64,000 nt of DNA from Bacteroidetes bacterium MedPE-SWsnd-G1 (GCA_001874265.1 MPDD01000001.1:1-64000), one strand, 5' to 3'. Shown: positions 48,579 to 58,659, counted from the stretch's first letter. The notes: generated by a model from the letters alone, not told the origin. A program made the numbers and translations.

Positions 48579-49646
48579 CTATCTTAAAATAAACCCATTT
48601 TTCATTGGGTCATTATGATCTATTACAAAGGTATGTGAGCCTGTTATATGGGCTATCCCTTCAACTTGCGGAATTACAGCCTTAAATGATCCATAGTCCA
48701 TTTCCGATATTACGGACCCTTTAAAAACGGAGTCAGTTATACTTTCTATGGTCATTGTTTCTCCAATATTAATTTCATTTCGCGCTTTATGAATTGCCAT
48801 TCTTCCTGAAACACCCGAACCAGTTGGGCATCTATCTACTTCTCCTTCAGCAAAAATGCAAACGTTTCTACTATCACTACCCGATTTTTGCTTTGTATTA
48901 TCTATAAAAATAGTCCCGTATAAAAAACTTAAATCTTCTTCAATCGGGTGATTGATTTTGGAGTTTGATTCCATTACGGCATTTTTTATATCCATGCCTG
49001 TTTTAATTAAATTTCTATAACTAGCCGAGTTCAAATCAAATTCAAACTTGTTTTTAGCCATGTCTACATAAGCGTAAAAAGCACCGCCGTAAGCCAAGTC
49101 ATATATTACTTCACCAATACCTTCTATGTTCGTTTTATAATCTAGCCCAACTACAAAACTAGGAACACAATGAAATTTAACTCCGGTAACTTTTCCATTT
49201 TCAACGTTTGTAAAAGAAGTAATCCTTCCACACGGGGCATCAATTTTTAATATATTTTCTCCTTCTTCGGCATTAATCCAATTCATTTGAATGGCTAAGG
49301 TTGAAATAGCAATAATGGCGTGACCACACATGGTAGAGTAACCTTCATTATGCAAAAAGATAATTCCAAAATCACCGTCGTCATCGTTTGGAGGAGTAAG
49401 AATACATCCATACATATCGGCGTGTCCTCTGGGTTCAAACATCAAGGCAGTTCGTAATTCGTCAAAATTATCTTTACAATATCTTCTGTAATCTAAAACG
49501 GAGTTTCCTTTCAATTCAGGGAAACCATCAAGTATAACACGCAGAGGTTCACCTCCTGTGTGCATGTCAATTGTTTTGATTTGTAGCCAATCCTTGGCCG
49601 TGTTTAATGTTGTTTTTTGAAGTATGTTTTGGTAAGTTTTATTCAT
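48579..49646 (-). CDS. Proline-racemase-fold enzyme, predicted trans-3-hydroxy-L-proline dehydratase
   Basis: MHTGGEPLRVI; first catalytic site STMCGHAIIA (Cys); second site DRCPTGSGVSGRMA with Thr where racemases/epimerases carry Cys. Confidence 0.88.
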   Translation of the reverse strand: MNKTYQNILQKTTLNTAKDWLQIKTIDMHTGGEPLRVILDGFPELKGNSVLDYRRYCKDNFDELRTALMFEPRGHADMYGCILTPPNDDDGDFGIIFLHNEGYSTMCGHAIIAISTLAIQMNWINAEEGENILKIDAPCGRITSFTNVENGKVTGVKFHCVPSFVVGLDYKTNIEGIGEVIYDLAYGGAFYAYVDMAKNKFEFDLNSASYRNLIKTGMDIKNAVMESNSKINHPIEEDLSFLYGTIFIDNTKQKSGSDSRNVCIFAEGEVDRCPTGSGVSGRMAIHKARNEINIGETMTIESITDSVFKGSVISEMDYGSFKAVIPQVEGIAHITGSHTFVIDHNDPMKNGFILR

Positions 49647-50598
49647 TTGTAAACTTTTTATAATAATACGCAGCGGCTGCCAAATCTTCTAAAGCATGTC
49701 CAACGGATTTGAATAGCGTTATTTCATCATTTGTTTTTCTTCCAACATGAGTATCCGTGGTAAGAGAAAACAGATCTGCCTTAATATCACTTTCAGAAAT
49801 GATGCCTTCTGTAATTGGAATTACAATATCTCCACTTTCTTTTAATCCACCTTGAAAAGTATCTACAAAAACAGTTGCTTTTTTAATAGCATCATTGTCG
49901 GCTTCGCGCATATCTTTTTTATAGGCACCAACCAAATCGAGATGCTGTCCTGGTTGTAGTTTTGCACCAAATACAAGAGGTACTTTTGATAAAGTTGCAC
50001 AAGAAATAATAGTTACCTCACTTATTTTTTCTTCAATGGTTTCAATGGGGGTACAGTTAAAATCTTCTGTTTTTAATGCGTTGCAAATATCTTGTGCCTT
50101 TTTAAAATTTCGACCCCAAACAAACACATCTTTTATAGGTCTAACCGAGGCATGGGCCTTAATAAGGTTAACGGATAAGGCGCCTGTACCAATCATTAAT
50201 AATGAAGAGGCATCTTGTTTTGATAAATATTTTGATGCCAATGCGGAAGCTGCAGCCGTTCTTTTTACGGTCAAACTTTTGGCTTCGATGATGGCTTTTA
50301 TTCCACCTTTTGTTGCGTCTAAATAGATATAAGTACCCTGTATGGATGGTAAGTCAAATTGCCCGTTGTCAGGACTTACCGTTACCACTTTAACACCTGC
50401 ATCATTGCTTGGGTTCCAAGCAGGCATTAAAAGTAAAGTAGAATCTGAGTTTACTTTTGGATTTGGAAAATCGTGATGATGGCGCATGGGAACCAAGATT
50501 TCATTTTGTTTGAAATAAGATCCTATTTGCTGGATCAGTTCTGAGAAATCCGTGTTGCTTTCAATAAAACCGTTTGAGATTTGTACTATATCGTTCAT
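49639..50598 (-). CDS. Ornithine cyclodeaminase/mu-crystallin family, predicted delta1-pyrroline-2-carboxylate reductase
   Basis: LKAIIEAKSLTVKRTAAASALASKYL-type OCD signature; Rossmann region LLMIGTGALSVNLIKAHASVRPI; overlaps the downstream gene by 8 bp. Confidence 0.88.
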   Translation of the reverse strand: MNDIVQISNGFIESNTDFSELIQQIGSYFKQNEILVPMRHHHDFPNPKVNSDSTLLLMPAWNPSNDAGVKVVTVSPDNGQFDLPSIQGTYIYLDATKGGIKAIIEAKSLTVKRTAAASALASKYLSKQDASSLLMIGTGALSVNLIKAHASVRPIKDVFVWGRNFKKAQDICNALKTEDFNCTPIETIEEKISEVTIISCATLSKVPLVFGAKLQPGQHLDLVGAYKKDMREADNDAIKKATVFVDTFQGGLKESGDIVIPITEGIISESDIKADLFSLTTDTHVGRKTNDEITLFKSVGHALEDLAAAAYYYKKFTNE

Positions 50599-50719
50599 CT
50601 ACCAAAAATATTGAAAAGAGGAGATATAATAAATTATTAATCAATTATTGGTTAAAAGTGTATTGATGTAGGATAAATACATATCGATTAGGCCTGAGAA
50701 GTTGAATTAAATTTATCAC

Positions 50720-52033
50720 ATGAAAAAATTCTCTATTCTTTTGGCAGCAACTGTGGTTTTACTTTTAAGTAATTCATGTAAATCAGAATCAAGTTCAATT
50801 GATCAATTATCATTCAAAGAACAATTAATGGTTTTATTTCCGAATGCTGTTATTGATTCTCTTGGAGCAAAAGATCATTTTTCGGAGCGTTATGAACTTA
50901 CAATTCAGCAACCCTTAGATCATAGCAAACCTGAGAATGGCACTTTTGAGCATCATGTTTTTATTTCACATGCCGGGTATGAGCAACCAAATTTGTTAAT
51001 CACTACAGGTTATGCCGCAAGAAATAACACCTATGAATTGAGCAAGGCATTTCATATGAATCAAGTGCTAGTTGAGTACAGATTCTATGGGAAATCGAGA
51101 CCAGATTCTATTCCGTGGAACTATTTAACCAATGATAATGCCTTAGCAGATTACCATGCCCTAAGTACACAACTGAAAAAAATATATAAGAATAAATGGA
51201 TGAGTACGGGTATTAGTAAGGGTGGTGAAAATGTGATGATGTACAAGGCAAAATATCCAGATGATATGGACGTGGGTGTGCCGTATGTCGCTCCATTAAT
51301 TAACACTAGAGAGGATATGAGAACGATCAATCATATCAATATGTTGGGTGCGGATATTTGTGATATTTCATTGTTTGATACTCAAAGAATGATTTTAGAA
51401 CGAAAGGAGGAGATTTTACCCGTTTTGGCTGATTATATGAAGGAGAAAAAATATGAATTCACAGAATTATCCTTGGAAGAAGCATTGGAATATGCAGTTC
51501 TAGAATACCCATTTTCATTTTTACAATGGGGTGGAAAATGTGAAGAAATTCCAACTAAGGAATCCAATGCACTAGCAGTGGTAACGCATATAAATAATGT
51601 CGTTGGTTTTTGGGTGTATAGTGATGCAGGGATTGATAATGCATTGCCTTCATTTTATCAGCATATGATTGAATTGGGCTATTATGGATTTGAATTGGAA
51701 CCACTGAAGGATTTATTGAGTGTAGTAAAGTCAAGTTCTAACTTGCGATTTGCACCAAAAGGAGTAGAGATGAATTACAATTCTGATTACATAAAAGAAG
51801 TAAGGGAATATATTGAAACCAAGGGAGATAAATTGGTGTATGTCTATGGCGAAATGGACCCTTGGTATGCCTGTGCACCAAATCCTAAAAAAGAAGTTGA
51901 TGCTTTAAAAATGGTTTTAAAAGGAGGAAGTCATGCAACTAGAATTAAAGATTTTTCTGAAGAAGACCAGAATAAAATATACAAGCAGATACAAGAATGG
52001 CTGGGTGGTGCCAAATTGTATCTAAATGAATAA
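50720..52033 (+). CDS. S37-family (PS-10) prolyl tripeptidyl aminopeptidase-like lipoprotein
   Basis: Lipobox SNSC; HHVFISHAGYEQPNLLITTGYAA; KWMSTGISKGGENVM (nucleophile Ser); VPYVAPL; GEMDPWYA; GGSHATRI. Confidence 0.85.
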   Translation: MKKFSILLAATVVLLLSNSCKSESSSIDQLSFKEQLMVLFPNAVIDSLGAKDHFSERYELTIQQPLDHSKPENGTFEHHVFISHAGYEQPNLLITTGYAARNNTYELSKAFHMNQVLVEYRFYGKSRPDSIPWNYLTNDNALADYHALSTQLKKIYKNKWMSTGISKGGENVMMYKAKYPDDMDVGVPYVAPLINTREDMRTINHINMLGADICDISLFDTQRMILERKEEILPVLADYMKEKKYEFTELSLEEALEYAVLEYPFSFLQWGGKCEEIPTKESNALAVVTHINNVVGFWVYSDAGIDNALPSFYQHMIELGYYGFELEPLKDLLSVVKSSSNLRFAPKGVEMNYNSDYIKEVREYIETKGDKLVYVYGEMDPWYACAPNPKKEVDALKMVLKGGSHATRIKDFSEEDQNKIYKQIQEWLGGAKLYLNE

Positions 52034-52043
52034 TATTTAATTA

Positions 52044-53177
52044 TTACCGAATTATTTTTTGTTGACTGGCGTGAAAGGAGTCTGCTTGTTGCTGTAATAA
52101 TTCTCTCGCTTTTTTGCGCTTGTAGTTGTACAGTTCTTCTTCCTCGGTTAAATCAGAATAAATTTCTTCATTTAGTTGCATATCCGTTTTTAGGACTTGT
52201 GCTCTTTGATGTACTTTTTGTTCTACCCAGGTTTTAACGGCATTTTCTTGATCTTGTAATTTAAAATCATATTCGCCTTTAGGGGAGATAAGTTTTGCCA
52301 AAATAGGAGAGGTTTCTATGGCTAAGAAAAGCAAGAATATAAAGAAAGAAGGTAGCCAAGGTAATTTATCTAAGGCATTGATGCGTGCCATCAATCCATC
52401 GAACCCATCAATGATAGGTTGCGTTGTCGCTTCTTGATCTTTCTGTTCTGAAATAAGCGAGGCAATTTGTGTTTCTTTCTCTGTTATTTTTTCCTTATTG
52501 ATTTCTTTTAAATCTTTTAACTCGGAAAGTTGAGCATCGTGTTTCTCTCTTTTTTCTTTATAAACAGGACCTTTTCCTAATAATTTTGTTCCTTTTCTAC
52601 CTTCTGCTTCGGCAATGTAGGTTTCGTATAAAGTATCTACCGCTTGTTCCTTAGCATCTATCTCATCTTTTAATTGCGTAATTTCAGTATTTAATGCGTT
52701 AATCTCAGGGGTAAATTGATTTGCTATTTGTGCTTTGTTGGCTAAGGTGAGTTCGTTCTTTTCTTCAAGTAAAACCTGATCTATTTCTTTTTCAAATATT
52801 TTTAACTCCAATGGTTTTGCAATTACAACTGCAATAATAATGGCTAAAATAATACGAGGTGTTGCCTGCATAATTTCTTTCCATTTATTATCACTTTTTT
52901 TAAGTGTAGAAACTATAAATCGATCTAAATTAAAAATAAGTAAACCCCAAATCAACCCAAAGAACACTGCCAAATACGGATTATCAAAAACAGTAAATAA
53001 GGCGTAACTAGCAGCAATTGAAGCCATCACCGCTGTAAAAAAAACAGTGCCGCCAATTCCGGCAAATTTATGTTGTTCAGATTTGGATGAATTTTCTAAT
53101 ATATCGGTGTCTGCGCCAGAGCACATCCAGAAAAATTGTTTTAGCATAGTAAGTTGGTTTGTATAGTATAACGACAC
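52044..53177 (-). CDS. DUF4407 domain membrane protein with coiled coil
   Basis: FFWMCSGADTDIL start, TM segments, LIFNLDRFIVSTLKKSD, long Glu/Lys coiled coil, C-terminal TM. Confidence 0.88.
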   Translation of the reverse strand: MSLYYTNQLTMLKQFFWMCSGADTDILENSSKSEQHKFAGIGGTVFFTAVMASIAASYALFTVFDNPYLAVFFGLIWGLLIFNLDRFIVSTLKKSDNKWKEIMQATPRIILAIIIAVVIAKPLELKIFEKEIDQVLLEEKNELTLANKAQIANQFTPEINALNTEITQLKDEIDAKEQAVDTLYETYIAEAEGRKGTKLLGKGPVYKEKREKHDAQLSELKDLKEINKEKITEKETQIASLISEQKDQEATTQPIIDGFDGLMARINALDKLPWLPSFFIFLLFLAIETSPILAKLISPKGEYDFKLQDQENAVKTWVEQKVHQRAQVLKTDMQLNEEIYSDLTEEEELYNYKRKKARELLQQQADSFHASQQKIIR

Positions 53178-53246
53178 GTAAGGGTGAAATGTTACGTAAA
53201 GCCTTAATTTTAACTATATTTAAGCTTTTTTGAAAAATTGTATTTT

Positions 53247-54089
53247 ATGAAAAGTATTCTTGTAGTCTTTATTTTTTTAACCTCAATTGTTAGTATTTCG
53301 CAAACGAATAACGAAGTAATTTATCTTTGGGAAAATGGAGCGCCCGGTTTTGAAACCCTAATGAACGAGCCCGAAGAGGCAAAAGATTATTGGGTAAAGA
53401 ATGTCCATAATCCATCCCTAATAGTTTTTAAGCCAGAGCATCCAAATGGAACTGCAGTTGTGATTTGCCCAGGAGGAGGTCATAATAAATTGGTGATTAC
53501 TTCAGAAGGATACCGTGCAGCTAGGTATTTGAATTCACTTGGAATCACGGCTTTTATTTTAAAATATAGATTACCCCGAGAAGAGAATTCGCCTTATGAT
53601 TTAGATATTCATTTAAGACAAGACGGACTTAGAGCCATGAGAACCGTTAGGGCAAATGCCGAAAAGTATGGCATTGATCCTTCTAAAATTGGAATGCTTG
53701 GTTTTTCTGCTGGTGGCGAAGTTGTGGCCGAAGTGATGTATAAAGAAAATGGAGCCAATGAAAATTCAAGTGATAAAATTGAACAAACGGATGCAAAGCC
53801 TAATTTTCAGATTTTGGTTTATCCCGGGCCCTTAGGTGTGCCAGATATTTTTCCGGAAGACTTACCACCGGCCTTTATGGTTGTGACAAATGATGATGCG
53901 TGTTGCTCCTCGCCTGTTGTTAAAATTTTAAACGGCTATAGAAAAACGAAGGCATCGGTAGAAATGCATTTATATTCCCAAGGCGGTCATGCCTTTAATA
54001 TGGGCACTCGAAGTGAATTAAAGTCTCTAAATACTTGGCCAGATAGATTAAAAGATTGGCTGCAAATAGAAGGATTTATACCAAATTAA
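53247..54089 (+). CDS. Secreted alpha/beta hydrolase (acetyl-esterase-like)
   Basis: Signal peptide; VVICPGGGHNKL; GMLGFSAGGEVVAE; GGHAFNMG. Start ATG at 53247 rather than the TTG at 53238. Confidence 0.9.
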   Translation: MKSILVVFIFLTSIVSISQTNNEVIYLWENGAPGFETLMNEPEEAKDYWVKNVHNPSLIVFKPEHPNGTAVVICPGGGHNKLVITSEGYRAARYLNSLGITAFILKYRLPREENSPYDLDIHLRQDGLRAMRTVRANAEKYGIDPSKIGMLGFSAGGEVVAEVMYKENGANENSSDKIEQTDAKPNFQILVYPGPLGVPDIFPEDLPPAFMVVTNDDACCSSPVVKILNGYRKTKASVEMHLYSQGGHAFNMGTRSELKSLNTWPDRLKDWLQIEGFIPN

Positions 54090-54594
54090 TTTTCGGCTCT
54101 TCAAAATAACTGCAAGGTTTGTCAAAATCAGGAAGTATAATTTCGCCTTGTCGTTCTAAACCTAAACGCTCTAATAGTTTTTGAGATCTTGTATTTTTTT
54201 GATCAGTTATGGCAACGACTTTCTCTATTTTCAAATGTGATTTTCCATATTTAAATATTGCTTTTGAAGATTCAAAAGCATAACCTTTTCCAGAACTATT
54301 AGGTAAAAAACTAAAACCGATTTCAACATCTTGCATACTTGGTCTTTTTATAAAACCTGTCATTCCAATTGGTTTTTGCTCTGATTTAGTTAGTACTAAA
54401 TAAAAACTAAATCCAAATTTTTTGTACTGATCAAGCAATTTTTCTTGAATGTATTGTTCCGCATCTTTTATTGATCTTACATTTTTATCTCCTATAAATT
54501 TCAACCAATTTGGACTGTTTACCAATTCAAAAATAAAAGGGGCGTCTTTAAGATTAAATTTTCGAATATGAAGGCGGTCGGTTTCTAATATCAT
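54076..54594 (-). CDS. GNAT family N-acetyltransferase (RimJ/RimL-like)
   Basis: ETDRLHIRKFNLKDAPFIFELVNSPNW ... IGFSFLPNSSGKGYAFESSKAIFKYG ... NTRSQKLLERLGL. Confidence 0.93.
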   Translation of the reverse strand: MILETDRLHIRKFNLKDAPFIFELVNSPNWLKFIGDKNVRSIKDAEQYIQEKLLDQYKKFGFSFYLVLTKSEQKPIGMTGFIKRPSMQDVEIGFSFLPNSSGKGYAFESSKAIFKYGKSHLKIEKVVAITDQKNTRSQKLLERLGLERQGEIILPDFDKPCSYFEEPKINLV

Positions 54595-54673
54595 TTTTCA
54601 AAAATAAGATGCTGTTTTTAAATCCCGAAATATTGGGTGCAAATTTTATTAGGTGTAGTTTTGTATTTCTAAA

Positions 54674-55261
54674 ATGACTAACATGAGTTTACTAGCCGAC
54701 TTACAAGCAAGAAGTAATAATAGCTGCGAATTTTGCGCATCGACCACAGAATTGAGTATTTATGAAGTTCCGCCGATTTCTACTGGCGGTGTAGATGGTA
54801 GCGTTTTGGTTTGTAGTACATGTAAAGGTCAAATAGAAGATCCAGAAATTACAGATGCGAATCATTGGCGTTGTTTAAATGATAGTATGTGGAGCGAATT
54901 CAGAGCAGTACAAGCCGTCGCTTGGCGTATGTTATCTCGTTTAAAAAGTGAAGGCTGGCCACAAGACTTATTGGATATGCTGTATTTAGAAGATGAGGTA
55001 TTGCGATGGGCACAGGCTACCGGAGAAGGTTTGGATGAAAGTGAAAAGGTAATTCATAGAGATGTAAACGGAACTATTTTACAGGCTGGAGATTCCGTAG
55101 TTTTGGTAAAAGATTTGAAGGTAAAAGGTTCTAGTATGGTGGCCAAACAAGGAACAGCTGTTCGCCGGATTTCTTTAGATCCTGACAATGCCGAATATAT
55201 TGAAGGCAAAGTTGGTCCAACTCAGATCGTAATTATTACGAAGTACGTTAAGAAGTTGTAA
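54674..55261 (+). CDS. PhnA domain protein
   Basis: CEFCAS ... LVCSTCKGQI zinc ribbon; C-terminal DVNGTILQAGDSVVLVKDLKVKGSSMVAKQGTAVRRI. Confidence 0.9.
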   Translation: MTNMSLLADLQARSNNSCEFCASTTELSIYEVPPISTGGVDGSVLVCSTCKGQIEDPEITDANHWRCLNDSMWSEFRAVQAVAWRMLSRLKSEGWPQDLLDMLYLEDEVLRWAQATGEGLDESEKVIHRDVNGTILQAGDSVVLVKDLKVKGSSMVAKQGTAVRRISLDPDNAEYIEGKVGPTQIVIITKYVKKL

Positions 55262-55440
55262 ATTTTATTTAAGTAATTGAAATTTAGCAATTTGTGATTT
55301 TTTATCTATATTTGTTAAGTAATACCCCGCAATCCCTTTCCAGCCCCAAGTTAAACTCCAATAGCCTCAGATAATTAAACCCCAGTTAATTTAGATATCA
55401 ATTAATAAGATATATCATTTTTAACTAAACTTTAATTATT

Positions 55441-56214
55441 ATGAAACAATTAATTATTACGATTCTTGCAATACTGATGGTTGCACCTTTAGTATTTGCA
55501 CAAGGAATCACAACTCATCAATTTAGACGTGTAGAACCTCAAGATATGGGAGAGTATCTTAAAAGAGAAACTACCTATTGGCAGAAATTTGCGGAGCAGG
55601 AAGTAAAAAAAGGAAACCTAACTTTTTGGGCAATATTGCAAAAGGTAGGAGGTGTCGGGCAGGATCATGCTCCAAATATTTTAATTGTGAATACTGTTAA
55701 TGATGTTGATACTCAATTAGATTGGAATAGTGTAGGTGATCTATTTCCAGATAAGAAAATGGAAGATATTGGAACCAATGCCATTAGTAAAAATATAGCA
55801 ACTGTTTTTCTTAAAAGCGAAGGAAACCATATTGAAATACCAAATGTAGATCCTGATAAGCACTTTAATTTTGTAAAAATTGTCTATCATAATCCTACAA
55901 ATACTGTCAAATTATTGGATTTTGAGGCTAATAAATGGAAGCCCATGGTACAAAAAGCAATGAACGAAGGTAAAACGGTAATGACAGGGTGGGGCAATGC
56001 TAGAATTTTGCATCCTTCAAATAGCAAGTTTCAATACACCACACAATCGTATGATTTATTTGCAAATTTGAACGATGCTTTATCTCAATATTTTAGTGAA
56101 GATATGGAGATGGCAGACGATTTTTTTGCCGATATTGAAGACAACGAGTCATCCCCAAGAAGTATTGGTTTGTATAGAATAGTTTCGGTAGTACAAGCTT
56201 CACCAGAAGAATAA
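55441..56214 (+). CDS. Secreted hypothetical protein
   Basis: 257 aa with clear signal peptide (MKQLIITILAILMVAPLVFAQ); no family recognised. Confidence 0.75.
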   Translation: MKQLIITILAILMVAPLVFAQGITTHQFRRVEPQDMGEYLKRETTYWQKFAEQEVKKGNLTFWAILQKVGGVGQDHAPNILIVNTVNDVDTQLDWNSVGDLFPDKKMEDIGTNAISKNIATVFLKSEGNHIEIPNVDPDKHFNFVKIVYHNPTNTVKLLDFEANKWKPMVQKAMNEGKTVMTGWGNARILHPSNSKFQYTTQSYDLFANLNDALSQYFSEDMEMADDFFADIEDNESSPRSIGLYRIVSVVQASPEE

Positions 56215-56234
56215 ATGATTACGTAATATAACAT

Positions 56235-56265
56235 TAAAAAGGCTCACGATTGTGAGCCTTTTTTT
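56235..56265. terminator. Bidirectional intrinsic terminator between convergent genes
   Basis: AAAAAGGCTCAC-GATT-GTGAGCCTTTTTTT. Confidence 0.85.
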
Positions 56266-58591
56266 ATTCTTTATTTGCAGTTATGTCAAACTCTTTTGGA
56301 GGTTCCATACCTTTTAAATGTTTTACAAAATAATCCCATTTTCTTCGGGTCATATAATCCGTCATGTCACCATAACCATGTCTTTTATTAGGAAATAAAA
56401 TAAAATCAAAATCTTTATTGGCTTTGATCAATGCCTCAACTACTAGCATAGTATTCGACGGATGTACATTATTATCCATAGAGCCATGAGTAATTAGTAA
56501 TTTTCCTTTTAATTGATGCGCAAATAATTGATTTGCTTGGCTATCATAATTATCTGTTCCATCAGGCTGATTCTCTAACATACTTGGTTTTAATAATCCA
56601 TGCCATTTTTCTCCCCAATCTGCTTCGTAGTTTCTGTTGTCGTGATTTCCAGCACCTGACACGGCAACATCATAAAATTCTGGGTATCTGAATAAAGCGC
56701 CTGTTGAGGCGAATCCACCACCGGAATGCCCCCAAATTCCTACACGTTCTATGTCCATTCCTTGATAGCGTTGTGCCAACTGTTTAATAGTCGTAATGTT
56801 ATCTTCTAAACCATTGTCTCCCATATTTCCATAGTAAAAATCGTGGAACGATTTAGATCTTCCTGGCGTGCCTTGAGCATCAACAGCTACTACCACAAAG
56901 CCAAGTTCTGCCAATGCCTGATTATCGCGTCTCGAAGACCTAAAACTATAATTACCTACACTTCCAGATTGTGGTCCAGGATAGATGTAGTTTAAAACTG
57001 GGTATTTTATAGTTTCGTCATAATGACTTGGTAAATACATAATTCCCCATAAGTCTGTTTCTCCATCGCGCGCTTTGGTTGTAAATTCAATTGGCTGTTG
57101 AAATCCTTTTTCTTCGAGAACAGTGATATCCGTAGTTTCTAATTTCATTATTACTTCACCTTTGATATTCTTTAAAACGGAAACAGGAGGGGTGTCTACC
57201 ATAGAATAGGTATCTACAAAATAACTCCAAGAGTCATTTGCATCGATATCATGATGTCCTTTTTCAGGCGTTAAATTCGCTAGATTCGTTCCATCAAAAT
57301 TAACACTGTATAAATATTTATGATAAGGATTTCCTTCTTCTTTTCCACCAGCAGTAAAATAGATAACACGATTTTCTTTATCTATATGTTTTACTTGTTG
57401 AACAGCCCAGTCTCCTTTTGTAATTTGATGTTTTAATTTACCTGATTCCAAATCATACAAATACAAATGTCCCCAATTGTCGCGCTCAGAAAACCAAAGA
57501 ATTTCATTAGTATCATGAAATACACGCCAATTTTCTGCTCGTGCTCCAGATTCGAAATAGGTGTCTACTTTTTCTATTAATCTTGAAGTTACTTTTCCTG
57601 TAAGGATGTCAGCGGTTTTTAAATGCGCTATTTTATGATCTCTAGAAGATGAGATAAAAGCAATTTCAGTTCCATCTTCATTCCAATTACAATCTAAAAA
57701 TTCGCCATTTCTTCCTGCAACATGATCGGTAATAGTTCCTCTTTGAAAATCTGGTTCCATTTTTAATCGAACTACTTTTGGTTTAGCCCCTAAATGGATA
57801 ATGATACGTTCTAATTTAAAGACTTTTTCATCACCAGGTAAGGGATGTTTCCATGCTTCTAATTTTGGATGCCCAACCTTTGTAGACACTAAATACATTT
57901 CCCCAACTCCAAGAGCATCTTGTTGAAATGTTGCAATTTTATTAGAATTAGGAGACCATTTTAAAACAGGACCATCCTTTTTTGTCCATCCAGCATTATT
58001 GGTGGCATAACCATAGTCCTTTTGACCATCAAAAGTTAGTTGTGTTTTTTTGCCTGTTTCAATATTTCGTATCCATAAATTATAAGCATCAATATAAGCG
58101 GCTAATTTTCCGTTTGGAGAAATATATTCCGATCGATTTTTTTTAATTTTTTCAATTTCTGAGCATTTATAACTATCTAAGTCACAAACATATTTCTTGC
58201 CTTTTATTTCAAAGCTTATTTGATTTTCATTTTCTAATTCAAATGTGTTGAATGGTAATTCAGAAGTTGAGAAATTTTCTTCTAGCAAGTTAGAGAGACT
58301 AGATGCTAAGCGTTGGTGGTCAAAAGCAACAGAAGCAGTTTTTGTATCAATGTTTACCAACATGAATACTTTTCCTTCTTTTGTGTTTTTAGAATAAGCC
58401 ATATGGTTTGTGCCGGTCCAATTCTTTCTGTCAATTTTATTAAAGACATACTTGTCCATTGATAAATGCTGCATAGCATTCTTATAGTCAAGATCTGTTA
58501 ATTGTTCTTTTTTTGTAGATGAGGAGCAACTGATTAAAAAAATAGTGCAAATGAGTAAAGTAACCTTTTGGTAGTTTAGAAAATGAATCAT
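56264..58591 (-). CDS. S9 family peptidase, DPP IV-like lipoprotein
   Basis: Lipobox LISCSS; DPPIV N-terminal propeller; GIWGHSGGGFAS, HGSMDNNVHPSN, NKRHGYGD catalytic motifs. Confidence 0.93.
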   Translation of the reverse strand: MIHFLNYQKVTLLICTIFLISCSSSTKKEQLTDLDYKNAMQHLSMDKYVFNKIDRKNWTGTNHMAYSKNTKEGKVFMLVNIDTKTASVAFDHQRLASSLSNLLEENFSTSELPFNTFELENENQISFEIKGKKYVCDLDSYKCSEIEKIKKNRSEYISPNGKLAAYIDAYNLWIRNIETGKKTQLTFDGQKDYGYATNNAGWTKKDGPVLKWSPNSNKIATFQQDALGVGEMYLVSTKVGHPKLEAWKHPLPGDEKVFKLERIIIHLGAKPKVVRLKMEPDFQRGTITDHVAGRNGEFLDCNWNEDGTEIAFISSSRDHKIAHLKTADILTGKVTSRLIEKVDTYFESGARAENWRVFHDTNEILWFSERDNWGHLYLYDLESGKLKHQITKGDWAVQQVKHIDKENRVIYFTAGGKEEGNPYHKYLYSVNFDGTNLANLTPEKGHHDIDANDSWSYFVDTYSMVDTPPVSVLKNIKGEVIMKLETTDITVLEEKGFQQPIEFTTKARDGETDLWGIMYLPSHYDETIKYPVLNYIYPGPQSGSVGNYSFRSSRRDNQALAELGFVVVAVDAQGTPGRSKSFHDFYYGNMGDNGLEDNITTIKQLAQRYQGMDIERVGIWGHSGGGFASTGALFRYPEFYDVAVSGAGNHDNRNYEADWGEKWHGLLKPSMLENQPDGTDNYDSQANQLFAHQLKGKLLITHGSMDNNVHPSNTMLVVEALIKANKDFDFILFPNKRHGYGDMTDYMTRRKWDYFVKHLKGMEPPKEFDITANKE

Positions 58592-58659
58592 GATAGTAAT
58601 AATTTGAAAGCACTAAAGGTAATTAATCTTCTAAAACTAGGTAAAGAATTGTATTAAAT

